A DNA stretch of 8,403 nt, from assembly GCA_023701085.1 (NCBI GenBank), contig JAMPXR010000095.1, forward strand, positions 1 to 8,403, read 5' to 3'. Below, in pieces: positions 1-6,055 of the stretch; within the stretch, counting starts at the first letter, position 1; the number at the start of each line of letters is the position of its first letter. Source of the stretch: Ramlibacter sp. (GTDB taxonomy: Bacteria > Pseudomonadota > Gammaproteobacteria > Burkholderiales > Burkholderiaceae_C). The notes below the pieces were generated by a model that made no database searches, was not told the origin of the DNA, and saw nothing but the letters and a program-made list of their open reading frames with translations. The position numbers were made by a program, and so were the translations under genes.

Positions 1-1
1 A

Positions 2-826
2 TCGAGCGTCGGCACCTGCCTGGCATCGCACCCGGACGTCGATCTGATCGGATTCACGGGCAGCACCGAAACCGGCCGCGCCATCATGGCGGCGGCGAGC
101 CCGACGATCAAGAAGCTCGTGATGGAGTTGGGTGGCAAGAACCCATTTCTGATCCTGCAGGACGCGGACGTCGAGCGTGCCGCCAAGCTGCTGGCATTCC
201 GGCAGTTCAACAACGCGGGCCAGCATTGCTCGAGCCCGGGCCGCTACTACGTTCACGAGAGTGTTCACGATGAGTTCGTGGCCAAGCTGGTCGAAGCGGC
301 GAGCCAGGTCGTTGTCGGGGATCCGGCTGATCCCGGGACCGGAATGGGCCCACTGGTGAGCGCGCAGCACCGGATGCACGTCGAGCGCTGCATTCGCAGC
401 GGCGTCGAGCAGGGCGCTACCGTGGTCTTCGGCGGCGGCCAGCCTGCTGGCGCCGCGTTCCAGAACGGTTTCTTCCTGGAGCCCACCGTCATGACCGGCG
501 TGCGCCATGAGATGGAAGTGGCACGCGAGGAAATCTTCGGCCCGGTGGCCTGCGTGCTGAAGTTCGACGATGAGCGGGAGGTGATCGAACTGGCCAATGA
601 CAGCGTCTACGGCTTGTGCGCGGGAGTCTTTTCGCGCGATGTGTCCAAGGCATTGCGAATGGCCTCTGAACTGCGGGTCGGGTCGGTGTTCGTCAACTCG
701 CACATGCTGGCGCCCGAAATGCCCTGGGGCGGCGGCGTCAAGCAGAGCGGGCTCGGCAAGGAGGGGTCGATCGCGGGGATGGAAGAGTTCACCGAGTTGA
801 AGCTGGTCTGCGTGGACGTGTCCTGA
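2..826 (+). CDS. NAD(P)-dependent aldehyde dehydrogenase, 3' part (5' end outside window)
   Basis: Oxidises an aldehyde to the acid with NAD(P)+; a soluble cytoplasmic enzyme that is normally a dimer or tetramer. The reading frame is already open at the left edge, so 274 C-terminal residues are visible and roughly 200-225 N-terminal residues are missing. Seen directly: a GFTGSTETGR cofactor-loop motif at the start; ELGGKNP with the general-base Glu (codon 125-127); the catalytic Cys in NAGQHCSSPGR (codon 227-229), exactly 34 residues later, which is the usual family spacing; EEIFGP; and a C-terminal GGVKQSGLGKEG motif. All catalytic residues in the visible part are intact. The substrate is not determined. 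The Cys loop (GQxCxSPxR) recalls succinate-semialdehyde-type or aminobutyraldehyde-type members, but this is a weak guide. The gene lies 78 bp upstream of, and in the same direction as, a MarR regulator, so a shared catabolic role is possible. The ATG at 86 is an internal Met, not the start. Confidence 0.93.
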   Translation, partial: SSVGTCLASHPDVDLIGFTGSTETGRAIMAAASPTIKKLVMELGGKNPFLILQDADVERAAKLLAFRQFNNAGQHCSSPGRYYVHESVHDEFVAKLVEAASQVVVGDPADPGTGMGPLVSAQHRMHVERCIRSGVEQGATVVFGGGQPAGAAFQNGFFLEPTVMTGVRHEMEVAREEIFGPVACVLKFDDEREVIELANDSVYGLCAGVFSRDVSKALRMASELRVGSVFVNSHMLAPEMPWGGGVKQSGLGKEGSIAGMEEFTELKLVCVDVS

Positions 827-827
827 G

Positions 828-844
828 CGGTCGCGCGGCGACCG
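828..844 (+). terminator. GC-rich hairpin after the aldehyde dehydrogenase gene
   Basis: A perfect 7-bp inverted repeat, CGGTCGC / GCGACCG with a 3-base GCG loop, begins two bases after the aldehyde dehydrogenase stop codon. Its position and stem strength suit transcription termination or protection of the mRNA 3' end. No run of T follows, so it is not a canonical intrinsic terminator, and read-through into the marR-like gene is possible. Confidence 0.4.
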
Positions 845-891
845 GGCCGACGATGATGGATGGGGTAGGATTCGCGGACGATCGATAACAG

Positions 892-902
892 TTGCTAAGC
901 AA
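892..902. promoter_or_regulatory. Small palindrome abutting the marR start, possible autoregulatory operator
   Basis: TTGCT-A-AGCAA is a perfect inverted repeat (5-bp arms, one central base) ending two bases before the ATG at 905. MarR-family dimers typically bind palindromes that overlap their own promoter or start region. I infer that this could be the operator of the adjacent regulator. The arms do not extend further (G opposite A outside them), and a 5-bp palindrome can arise by chance, so support is modest. It also occupies the place where a Shine-Dalgarno sequence would be. Confidence 0.35.
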
Positions 903-904
903 AA

Positions 905-1501
905 ATGAAGAAAGCGCAGGTGACGCGGGCAGCGCGCGTCGTTGAACCTGGCACCTCGCCCGTACCGCGACGCCGCAGTCCGTCCCGGCTGCGGCTGACG
1001 CCCGAGTTGGTCGGCTTCAGGCTGCTGAAGCTGACCAATCTGCTGAGCCGGCCGTTCTTCTCCCGTTTTGCCAGGCAACATGCCCTGACGGTGGATGGAT
1101 GGCGCACGATCGTCGTGCTGGCCAACCGCCCGGGGAGTGCGGCGCAGGACGTCGCGGCCGCCACCGGTTTGCAGCCCATGAATATCAGCCGGGCGCTGGC
1201 CGGCCTGCGCAAGGCAGGCCGTATCGAGGAGGCCCGCGATCCACAGAATCATCGACGCATCCTGCTGTGGCTAACCGCCGACGGGCTGCGGACCTTCAGG
1301 GAGATCGCACCCTATGCCGAGAAGCAGGCGTCGGCTTTGCTGGATGTGCTTTCCACGCAGGAACTCGCGGCTTTGGCCCAGACGGTCGAAAAGCTGATCG
1401 ATCGCGCGGAGGTTCTTGGCATGGAGGCGCGCCGGCCAAGCAGCGCAGCCGTGCCGAGCCGACCGGCCGGGCCGCGGACGCGCGCCCTCAAGAGCAACTG
1501 A
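905..1501 (+). CDS. MarR-family winged-helix transcriptional regulator
   Basis: A 198-residue DNA-binding regulator of the MarR family, which act as dimers, usually repress neighbouring genes and are released by small, often aromatic, ligands. Seen directly: a core at about residues 32-170; a helix-turn-helix at about 63-107 (from LTVDGWRTIVVLANRP to QPMNISRALAGLRKAGRI); and a wing with the characteristic DPQNHRRILLWLT (about 112-124), which carries the family's Asp and Arg positions. A basic N-terminal arm of about 30 residues (PRRRSPSRLRL) and a Pro/Ala/Arg-rich tail from about residue 172 extend beyond the usual 140-150-residue core. An in-frame TAA at 896-898 makes the ATG at 905 the first possible start. 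No good ribosome-binding site precedes it; GTG at 920, behind a weak purine stretch, is an alternative. The gene follows an aldehyde dehydrogenase in the same direction, a candidate target, and converges on argH. The ligand cannot be deduced. Confidence 0.9.
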   Translation: MKKAQVTRAARVVEPGTSPVPRRRSPSRLRLTPELVGFRLLKLTNLLSRPFFSRFARQHALTVDGWRTIVVLANRPGSAAQDVAAATGLQPMNISRALAGLRKAGRIEEARDPQNHRRILLWLTADGLRTFREIAPYAEKQASALLDVLSTQELAALAQTVEKLIDRAEVLGMEARRPSSAAVPSRPAGPRTRALKSN

Positions 1502-1524
1502 ATGTCCGGGGCCTGATCGGAGGA

Positions 1525-1535
1525 CCGGTAACCGG
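1525..1535. repeat. Short inverted repeat between convergent marR-like gene and argH
   Basis: CCGGT-A-ACCGG lies in the 36-bp gap between the two convergent stop codons. It could fold with a CCGG stem and TAA loop on either transcript and help end both, but the stem is only 4 bp and no T tract follows on either strand. It is listed as the only structure visible in this gap. Confidence 0.2.
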
Positions 1536-1537
1536 CC

Positions 1538-2929
1538 CTATCCCAGCCGCGCGCGATGCCTGGCGATCTGGGCCCTGACTTGCGCCGGCGCCGTGCCGCC
1601 CAGGACATTGCGCGCGCCCAGGGACCCGCGCAGCGAGAGCACGTCGTACACGTCCTTTTCGATGGCGGGGTTGAACTGCTTGAGCACCGCCAGCGGCAGC
1701 TCCGAGAGGTCGACCGCGTGGGAGGCGGCCGCCTTCACGGCATGGGCGACGGTCTCATGCGCATCCCGGAATGGCAAACCCTTTTTGACCAGGTAGTCGG
1801 CCAGGTCGGTGGCGGTGGCGTAGCCCTTGAGCGCCGCCTTTTCCATGACCTGCGGCCGGGTGGCGATGCCGCCCACCATTTCCGCGAAGATACGCAGCGT
1901 GTCCTTGACGGTGTCGGCCGTGTCGAACAGCGGCTCCTTGTCTTCCTGGTTGTCCTTGTTGTAGGCCAGCGGCTGGCCCTTCATCAGCATGATCAGGCCC
2001 GTCAGGTGGCCGACCACGCGGCCGGTCTTGCCGCGCGCGAGTTCGGGCACGTCCGGATTTTTCTTCTGGGGCATGATGGACGAGCCGGTGGTGAAGCGGT
2101 CGGCGATTTCGATGAAGCCGAAGTTCTGGCTCATCCACAGGATCAGCTCCTCCGAAAACCGGCTCACGTGCACCATGACCAGTGAGGCGGCAGCGCTGAA
2201 CTCGATCGCGAAATCGCGGTCGCTGACCGCGTCCAGCGAGTTCTGGCACACGCCCTCCATGCCCAGCGTCCGGGCCACGCGTTCGCGGTCCAGCGGGTAG
2301 CTGGTGCCGGCCAGCGCAGCGGCGCCCAGCGGCAGCTGGTTGACCCGCTTGCGCACGTCCGCCATCCGGTCGGCATCGCGGCTGAACATCTCCACATATG
2401 CCAGCATGTGGTGTCCGAAGCTGACGGGCTGCGCCACCTGCAGGTGGGTGAACCCCGGAAGAATGGTCTCGACGTTCTTCTCGGCCAGCGCCAGAAGCGC
2501 CTTCTGCAGGTCCGCCAGCAGCGCGCGGATCAGGTCGATCTCGCCGCGCAGCCACAGGCGCACGTCGGTCGCCACCTGGTCGTTGCGGCTGCGGCCCGTA
2601 TGCAGGCGCTTGCCGGCGTCGCCGGCCAGCTGCGTCAGGCGCGCCTCGATGTTCAGGTGCACGTCCTCCAGGTCGAGCTTCCACTCGAAGCCGCCGGTTT
2701 CGATCTCCTGCGCGATGCGCGCCAGCCCCTGTTCGATCGCGCTCAGGTCGGCGCGCGAAATCACCCCTTGCGCGGCGAGCATCTCGGCATGGGCCAGCGA
2801 GCCCTGGATGTCAGCCCGCCAGAGTCGCTGGTCGAAGGACACGCTGGCGGTGTAGCGTTTGACCAACTCGCTCATCGGCTCGGAAAAAAGAGCCGACCAC
2901 GCTTGGGATTTCTGATCGAGTTGGTTCAT
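1538..2929 (-). CDS. argH: Argininosuccinate lyase
   Basis: Cleaves argininosuccinate to arginine and fumarate, the final step of arginine synthesis; a cytoplasmic homotetramer of the fumarase/aspartase superfamily. The protein is 463 residues (family usually 455-475), with TGRSRNDQV at 111-119, THLQ at 161-164 (the conserved His is H162), and the superfamily signature [12 protein letters not shown] at 282-293 carrying the catalytic Ser. The C-terminal domain is complete ([21 protein letters not shown]). The start at 2929 gives the usual short N-terminal extension before [15 protein letters not shown], although no clear ribosome-binding site is visible. One oddity is that the normally conserved N-terminal WGGRF-type motif reads WSALF here (residues 11-15). 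The gene is divergent from the AlgZ-like kinase gene across about 90 bp and convergent with the MarR gene. Identification is secure. Confidence 0.98.
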   Translation of the reverse strand: MNQLDQKSQAWSALFSEPMSELVKRYTASVSFDQRLWRADIQGSLAHAEMLAAQGVISRADLSAIEQGLARIAQEIETGGFEWKLDLEDVHLNIEARLTQLAGDAGKRLHTGRSRNDQVATDVRLWLRGEIDLIRALLADLQKALLALAEKNVETILPGFTHLQVAQPVSFGHHMLAYVEMFSRDADRMADVRKRVNQLPLGAAALAGTSYPLDRERVARTLGMEGVCQNSLDAVSDRDFAIEFSAAASLVMVHVSRFSEELILWMSQNFGFIEIADRFTTGSSIMPQKKNPDVPELARGKTGRVVGHLTGLIMLMKGQPLAYNKDNQEDKEPLFDTADTVKDTLRIFAEMVGGIATRPQVMEKAALKGYATATDLADYLVKKGLPFRDAHETVAHAVKAAASHAVDLSELPLAVLKQFNPAIEKDVYDVLSLRGSLGARNVLGGTAPAQVRAQIARHRARLG

Positions 2930-3019
2930 GGCGAAGGCTGGAGCGGCCGCCTATGGTTCGCCCCGGGAGTGTTTGCGGCAAGGATCACCAATAATCGGGC
3001 CGAAGGCAACCGTTGCTTG
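2930..3019. promoter_or_regulatory. argH/algZ: Divergent intergenic region between argH and the kinase gene
   Basis: These 90 bp must hold the 5' signals of both divergent genes unless promoters lie within coding sequence. On the minus strand, TTGCCG (plus positions 2976-2981) and a poor -10 match AACCAT (2953-2958) are 17 bp apart, a possible weak sigma-70 promoter for argH. On the plus strand an A/T-rich AATAAT (2990-2995) stands out from the GC-rich surroundings and could be a -10 for the kinase gene, but no -35 sits at the proper distance. The assignments are tentative. Confidence 0.3.
3006..3016. repeat. Palindrome immediately upstream of the kinase gene start
   Basis: GCAAC-C-GTTGC is a perfect inverted repeat (5-bp arms) lying between a GAAGG purine stretch (3002-3006, a plausible ribosome-binding site) and the ATG at 3020. 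It could be a regulator site or a small RNA hairpin affecting translation of the kinase; chance is also a realistic explanation for so short a repeat. Confidence 0.25.
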
Positions 3020-4054
3020 ATGAAGGATTCGCAAATTTTATCGGCCTTCCCGCAGGCCGCCGACCGGCTCCCGGCGCAGCCCCGGCGGGCGCTGGTGTTC
3101 GACGCGTGCCACGTCGGCGTGGTCCTGCGCGCGGTGCTGTTCGTCGAAATGGTCATGGCCGCCGGCGCCCTGTTCGGCGCGACCGGCCCGGAAGACTGGG
3201 TGCTGCGGCTGGCCGTGCTCAGCGGCGCCGCGCTGCCCGCCACGCTGGCCTGGCTGATCGTGGCCTGCAGCCTCAAGAAGTTGCTGGCCCGGCTGCCCGC
3301 GGCCGCGCAGCAGGCCTTCGGCATCGTCCTGGGCGCATTGGCGGGCCTCTATGGCTGTGCGCTGATGGCGCTGCCGGGCCTGGTCGGGCGCGCGCCCTGG
3401 ACGGCCTCCGCGGTGACGGGGGCCATGTTGGCCGCGGCGCTGGTGGCGGCGCTGGTCCTGCGCGCCAAGGGGCGGATGCCCGCGGACACGGCGGCCCGCC
3501 TGTCCGAGCTGCAGGCGCGCATCCGTCCGCATTTCCTGTTCAACACCCTCAACAGCGCGATCGCGCTCGTGCGCGAGGATCCGGCGCGGGCGGAGGCGAT
3601 CCTGGAAGACTTGAGCGACCTGTTCCGGCACGCGCTGATGGACCCGGGCGAGGCGGTGACCCTGGCCGAGGAGGTGGCGCTGGCGCGCCGCTACCTGGAT
3701 ATCGAGCAGGTGCGTTTCGGCGACCGGCTGCAGGTCGAGTGGGCGCTGGACGATTCCGCCGGCGCCGCCCGGCTGCCGGCACTGCTGTTGCAGCCGCTGG
3801 TGGAGAATGCCGTCAAGCATGGGGTGGAACCCAGCGCCGCGGGCGCCCAGGTGAAGATCAGCACACGGCGCCGGGGCGGCACGGTCGTCATCAAGGTGAC
3901 CAACACCGTGCCCGCCGGCCAGGGCGGGCGCGGCCATGGCGTGGCGCAGGACAATGTGCGAAATCGCTTGCACCTGTTGCACGACGTCCAGGCGCAGTTC
4001 CAGGCCGTGCTCAAGGATGGGGTTTACCAGGTGAGGATCGAGGTGCCGGCCTGA
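3020..4054 (+). CDS. algZ: Membrane sensor histidine kinase, LytS/AlgZ (FimS) type
   Basis: Sensor of a two-component system that autophosphorylates on His and passes phosphate to the response regulator encoded just downstream. The 344-residue protein has four hydrophobic, probably membrane-spanning segments at about 30-53, 60-84, 98-122 and 127-147 and no obvious periplasmic sensor domain. The His_kinase domain follows: LQARIRPHFLFNTLNSA at 164-180 with phospho-acceptor H171, the N box LLLQPLVENAVKHG (255-268, N263), and a short glycine-rich ATP-lid motif GHGVAQDNVRNRL (305-317). The frame is open far upstream through the argH antisense strand; ATG 3020 is chosen because it falls outside argH. 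GAAGG lies 13 bases before it (10 before TTG 3017, an alternative start). The algZ name rests on the domain layout plus the argH-kinase-LytTR order known from Pseudomonas and betaproteobacteria. The signal sensed is unknown. Confidence 0.9.
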   Translation: MKDSQILSAFPQAADRLPAQPRRALVFDACHVGVVLRAVLFVEMVMAAGALFGATGPEDWVLRLAVLSGAALPATLAWLIVACSLKKLLARLPAAAQQAFGIVLGALAGLYGCALMALPGLVGRAPWTASAVTGAMLAAALVAALVLRAKGRMPADTAARLSELQARIRPHFLFNTLNSAIALVREDPARAEAILEDLSDLFRHALMDPGEAVTLAEEVALARRYLDIEQVRFGDRLQVEWALDDSAGAARLPALLLQPLVENAVKHGVEPSAAGAQVKISTRRRGGTVVIKVTNTVPAGQGGRGHGVAQDNVRNRLHLLHDVQAQFQAVLKDGVYQVRIEVPA

Positions 4055-4089
4055 GCGCGAAGGGCGCGGCGGCCGGCCCCGGGGTTTTC

Positions 4090-4094
4090 GGAGG
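4090..4094 (+). promoter_or_regulatory. Shine-Dalgarno sequence fixing the TTG start of the response regulator
   Basis: GGAGG ends five bases before the TTG at 4100. It is a full-strength ribosome-binding site at proper spacing and decides this rare start over TTG 4106 and GTG 4112, which lie further downstream. It follows a very GC-rich stretch (CCCCGGGG at 4077-4084, then TTTT) in the 45-bp gap between the kinase and regulator genes. Confidence 0.6.
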
Positions 4095-4099
4095 ACGCG

Positions 4100-4834
4100 T
4101 TGAGCTTGCGAGTGTTGCTGGTTGACGACGAGGCCCTGGCGCGCTTGCGCCTGCGCGCCCTGCTGCGCGCCTGCGCGGCGCCGGCCGCCGCGGTCACCGC
4201 CGAGGCGGCCGACGCGGCGCAGGCGATGGAGCTGCTGCGGCGCCAGCCGTTCGATGCCGTGCTGCTGGACATCCGCATGCCCGGCGCCGACGGCCTGGCG
4301 CTGGCCCAGACCGTGCGGTCGCTGCCACGGCCGCCGGCCGTCGTGTTCGTCACGGCCCATGCCGAACATGCGGTGGACGCGTTCGATCTGGAAGCCGTGG
4401 ATTACCTGACCAAGCCCGTGCGGCTGGAGCGCCTGCAGGCGGCGCTGCAGAAAGTCGAGCGGCTGGCCGGCGCGGGCGCGCAGCCGCCCTCGGCGCCCGA
4501 GGCGCTCCTGATCCAGGACCGGGGCCGCACCGAGCGGGTGCCCCTGGCCGAAGTGCTGTACCTGAAAGCCGAACTCAAGTACATCACGGTCCGTACGGCG
4601 GCCCGGAGTTTCATCCTCGACGGCTCGCTCAGCGAGCTGGAGGAGCGGCACGCGGCGCGGTTCCTGCGCGTGCACCGCAATGCCCTGGTGGCGCGGCATG
4701 CCATACGCGCCCTGGAAAAACACGATGACCCCGAGGAGGGCGAGGGCTGGGCCGTGCGGCTGAGCGGCATCGACGAGCTGCTGGCGGTCTCGCGCCGGCA
4801 GCTCGGGGCGGTGCGCGAGGCCATGGCGGCCTGA
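4100..4834 (+). CDS. algR: LytTR-family response regulator, AlgR type
   Basis: Cytoplasmic DNA-binding response regulator and expected partner of the upstream kinase. It has 244 residues. The receiver domain (about 3-120) has the acidic pair D9/D10, phospho-acceptor D57 in FDAVLLDIRMPG, T85 in FVTAHAEHAVDAF and K105 in DYLTKPV, so every phosphorylation residue is present. The C-terminal LytTR domain (about 137-238) shows VLYLKAELKYITVRT and FLRVHRNALVARHAI, the typical core strands and the basic R-V-H-R segment. A TTG start at 4100 is supported by GGAGG five bases upstream. The gene lies 45 bp after the kinase gene in the same direction. In Pseudomonas, AlgR controls alginate, type IV pili and virulence; carrying those targets over to this organism would be speculation. 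Target genes are not visible in this window. Confidence 0.92.
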   Translation: MSLRVLLVDDEALARLRLRALLRACAAPAAAVTAEAADAAQAMELLRRQPFDAVLLDIRMPGADGLALAQTVRSLPRPPAVVFVTAHAEHAVDAFDLEAVDYLTKPVRLERLQAALQKVERLAGAGAQPPSAPEALLIQDRGRTERVPLAEVLYLKAELKYITVRTAARSFILDGSLSELEERHAARFLRVHRNALVARHAIRALEKHDDPEEGEGWAVRLSGIDELLAVSRRQLGAVREAMAA

Positions 4835-4853
4835 TCGGTTCGATGACGGCACC

Positions 4854-4858
4854 GGGAG
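4854..4858 (+). promoter_or_regulatory. Shine-Dalgarno sequence for the AI-2E-family gene
   Basis: GGGAG stands five bases before the ATG at 4864. The in-frame ATG at 4843, nine bases after the algR-like stop, lacks a comparable site, so 4864 is preferred as the start. Confidence 0.5.
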
Positions 4859-4863
4859 CCCGC

Positions 4864-6033
4864 ATGGAAGCACAAGACCCGCCACGCACACCGGCCGCCG
4901 CGCCGCTGCCCGCCGATCCCGAGGAGCCCTCGCAGGTCCTGCTTCGCGTCCCCGTGAACGTGCGCAGCGCGACCCTGGTGCTGCTCGCCGCGATCGCGCT
5001 CTTGGCCACCTTGCGCTGGGCGAGCGCCTTCTTCATTCCCCTGATGGTGGGCTTCCTGCTCAGCTACGCGCTCTCGCCCATCGTGGACGTGCTCCAGCGC
5101 TGGCGCATCCCGCGCTCGATCAGCGCGGCCGTGCTCATCCTGGGCATCCTGGGCGGGGCCGCCGCATCCGTGTACTCGTTCACCGACGATGCGAACCAGC
5201 TGATCGCGGAGCTCCCGGCGGCCGCGCGCAAGCTGCGCGATTCCATGCGTTCGGGCGGCGGCAAGGGCGACAGCGCGCTGAGCACGGTGCAAAAAGCGGC
5301 GGCCCAGCTCGAGCAGGCCGCCGCGGAGGCCGGCCCGGCGGCGCCCGCCCGGGGGGCTCAGCGGGTCGTGATCGAAAAGCCGCGCTTCGACATCCGCGAC
5401 CACCTGTGGACCGGCACGATGGGCCTGGCCAGCCTGATCGGCCAGGTCACGGTGGTCACCTTCCTCACCTTTTTCCTCCTGATGTCGGGCGACACCTTCC
5501 GGCGCAAGCTGGTCAAGATCACCGGCCCGACTTTGAGCAACAAGAAGATCACCGTGCAGGCGCTGGACGAAATCACCGAGCAGATCCAGCGCTACCTGCT
5601 GGTCCAGTTGCTGGCGGCAGTGGTGGTCGGCCTGAGCACCTGGCTCGTCTTCTGGGCGCTGGGGATGAAGCACGCGGCCGTGTGGGGGCTGGCCGCCGGC
5701 ATCCTGAACTTCATTCCCTACGTCGGTTCGGTGCTGGTGACGGCGGCGGCCGGACTGGTGGCCTTCCTGCAGTTCGGGGAGGTGAACATGGCGCTCGCCG
5801 TGACAGGGGTCTCGCTGGTCATCAACACGCTCGAAGGCAATCTCATCGTCCCCTTGCTCACCAGCCGGGCCAGCCGCATGAACCCGGTGGCCGTCTTCAT
5901 CGGCGTGCTGGCCTGGGGCTGGCTGTGGGGCGTCTGGGGTCTGCTGCTGGGCATTCCCATCCTGATGGTGGTCAAGGCGGTGTGCGACCGCGTCGACGAC
6001 CTGAAGCCGGTAGGCGAACTGCTGGGAACCTGA
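4864..6033 (+). CDS. AI-2E family (PerM/TqsA-like) inner-membrane transporter
   Basis: Polytopic inner-membrane protein of the AI-2E transporter family, which includes E. coli TqsA and PerM. The substrate is unknown, and most members are not shown to move autoinducer-2. The chosen start gives 389 residues (396 from ATG 4843). Hydrophobic segments lie at about 36-72 (a pair), 86-106, 186-208, 244-267, 271-300 (a pair), 308-330 and 341-372, the usual seven- or eight-helix layout. A soluble Ala-rich stretch at about 108-183 separates the third helix from the rest. Family landmarks are FIPLMVGFLLSYALSPIVD near the N-terminus, NFIPYVGSVL (282-291) and EGNLIVPLL...MNPV (324-342). The N-terminal 30 residues are Pro/Ala-rich and not signal-like. 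The gene starts 29 bp after the response-regulator gene and probably shares its transcript, which suggests, but does not prove, a functional link. It converges on ppc. Confidence 0.9.
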   Translation: MEAQDPPRTPAAAPLPADPEEPSQVLLRVPVNVRSATLVLLAAIALLATLRWASAFFIPLMVGFLLSYALSPIVDVLQRWRIPRSISAAVLILGILGGAAASVYSFTDDANQLIAELPAAARKLRDSMRSGGGKGDSALSTVQKAAAQLEQAAAEAGPAAPARGAQRVVIEKPRFDIRDHLWTGTMGLASLIGQVTVVTFLTFFLLMSGDTFRRKLVKITGPTLSNKKITVQALDEITEQIQRYLLVQLLAAVVVGLSTWLVFWALGMKHAAVWGLAAGILNFIPYVGSVLVTAAAGLVAFLQFGEVNMALAVTGVSLVINTLEGNLIVPLLTSRASRMNPVAVFIGVLAWGWLWGVWGLLLGIPILMVVKAVCDRVDDLKPVGELLGT

Positions 6034-6055
6034 AGGGTGCGCCCCGCAAGAGCGC

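Noticed and set aside
2408..3019. Upstream extension of the kinase reading frame through the argH antisense strand
   Set aside because: The extra sequence is only the complement of argH, has no recognisable domain and would overlap a certain gene by over 500 bases; ATG 3020 gives a normal AlgZ-type length.
3137..3145. CTGTTCGTC, one mismatch from the Pseudomonas AlgR site CCGTTCGTC
   Set aside because: It lies inside the kinase coding sequence, and about two such near-matches are expected by chance in a window of this size.
4071..4088. GGCCGGCC and CCCCGGGG followed by TTTT between kinase and response-regulator genes, considered as a terminator
   Set aside because: The palindromes have no room for a proper loop, the T run is only four bases, and the GGAGG for the next gene follows at once; co-transcription of the pair is more likely.
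3038..4891. A 617-codon open frame on the minus strand opposite the kinase and response-regulator genes
   Set aside because: It mirrors the two real genes, is rich in Gln, His, Arg and Gly as expected of antisense GC-rich DNA, shows no domain pattern, and the plus-strand proteins carry complete kinase and receiver motifs.
4402..5673. A 423-codon open frame on the minus strand opposite algR and the permease gene
   Set aside because: Its composition (Gln/His/Arg-rich) is that of a shadow frame, and the plus strand here encodes clear LytTR and AI-2E family proteins.
6034..6055. Possible bidirectional terminator between the permease gene and ppc
   Set aside because: Only a 3-bp GGG/CCC stem could be found in the 22-bp gap, with no T tract on either strand.
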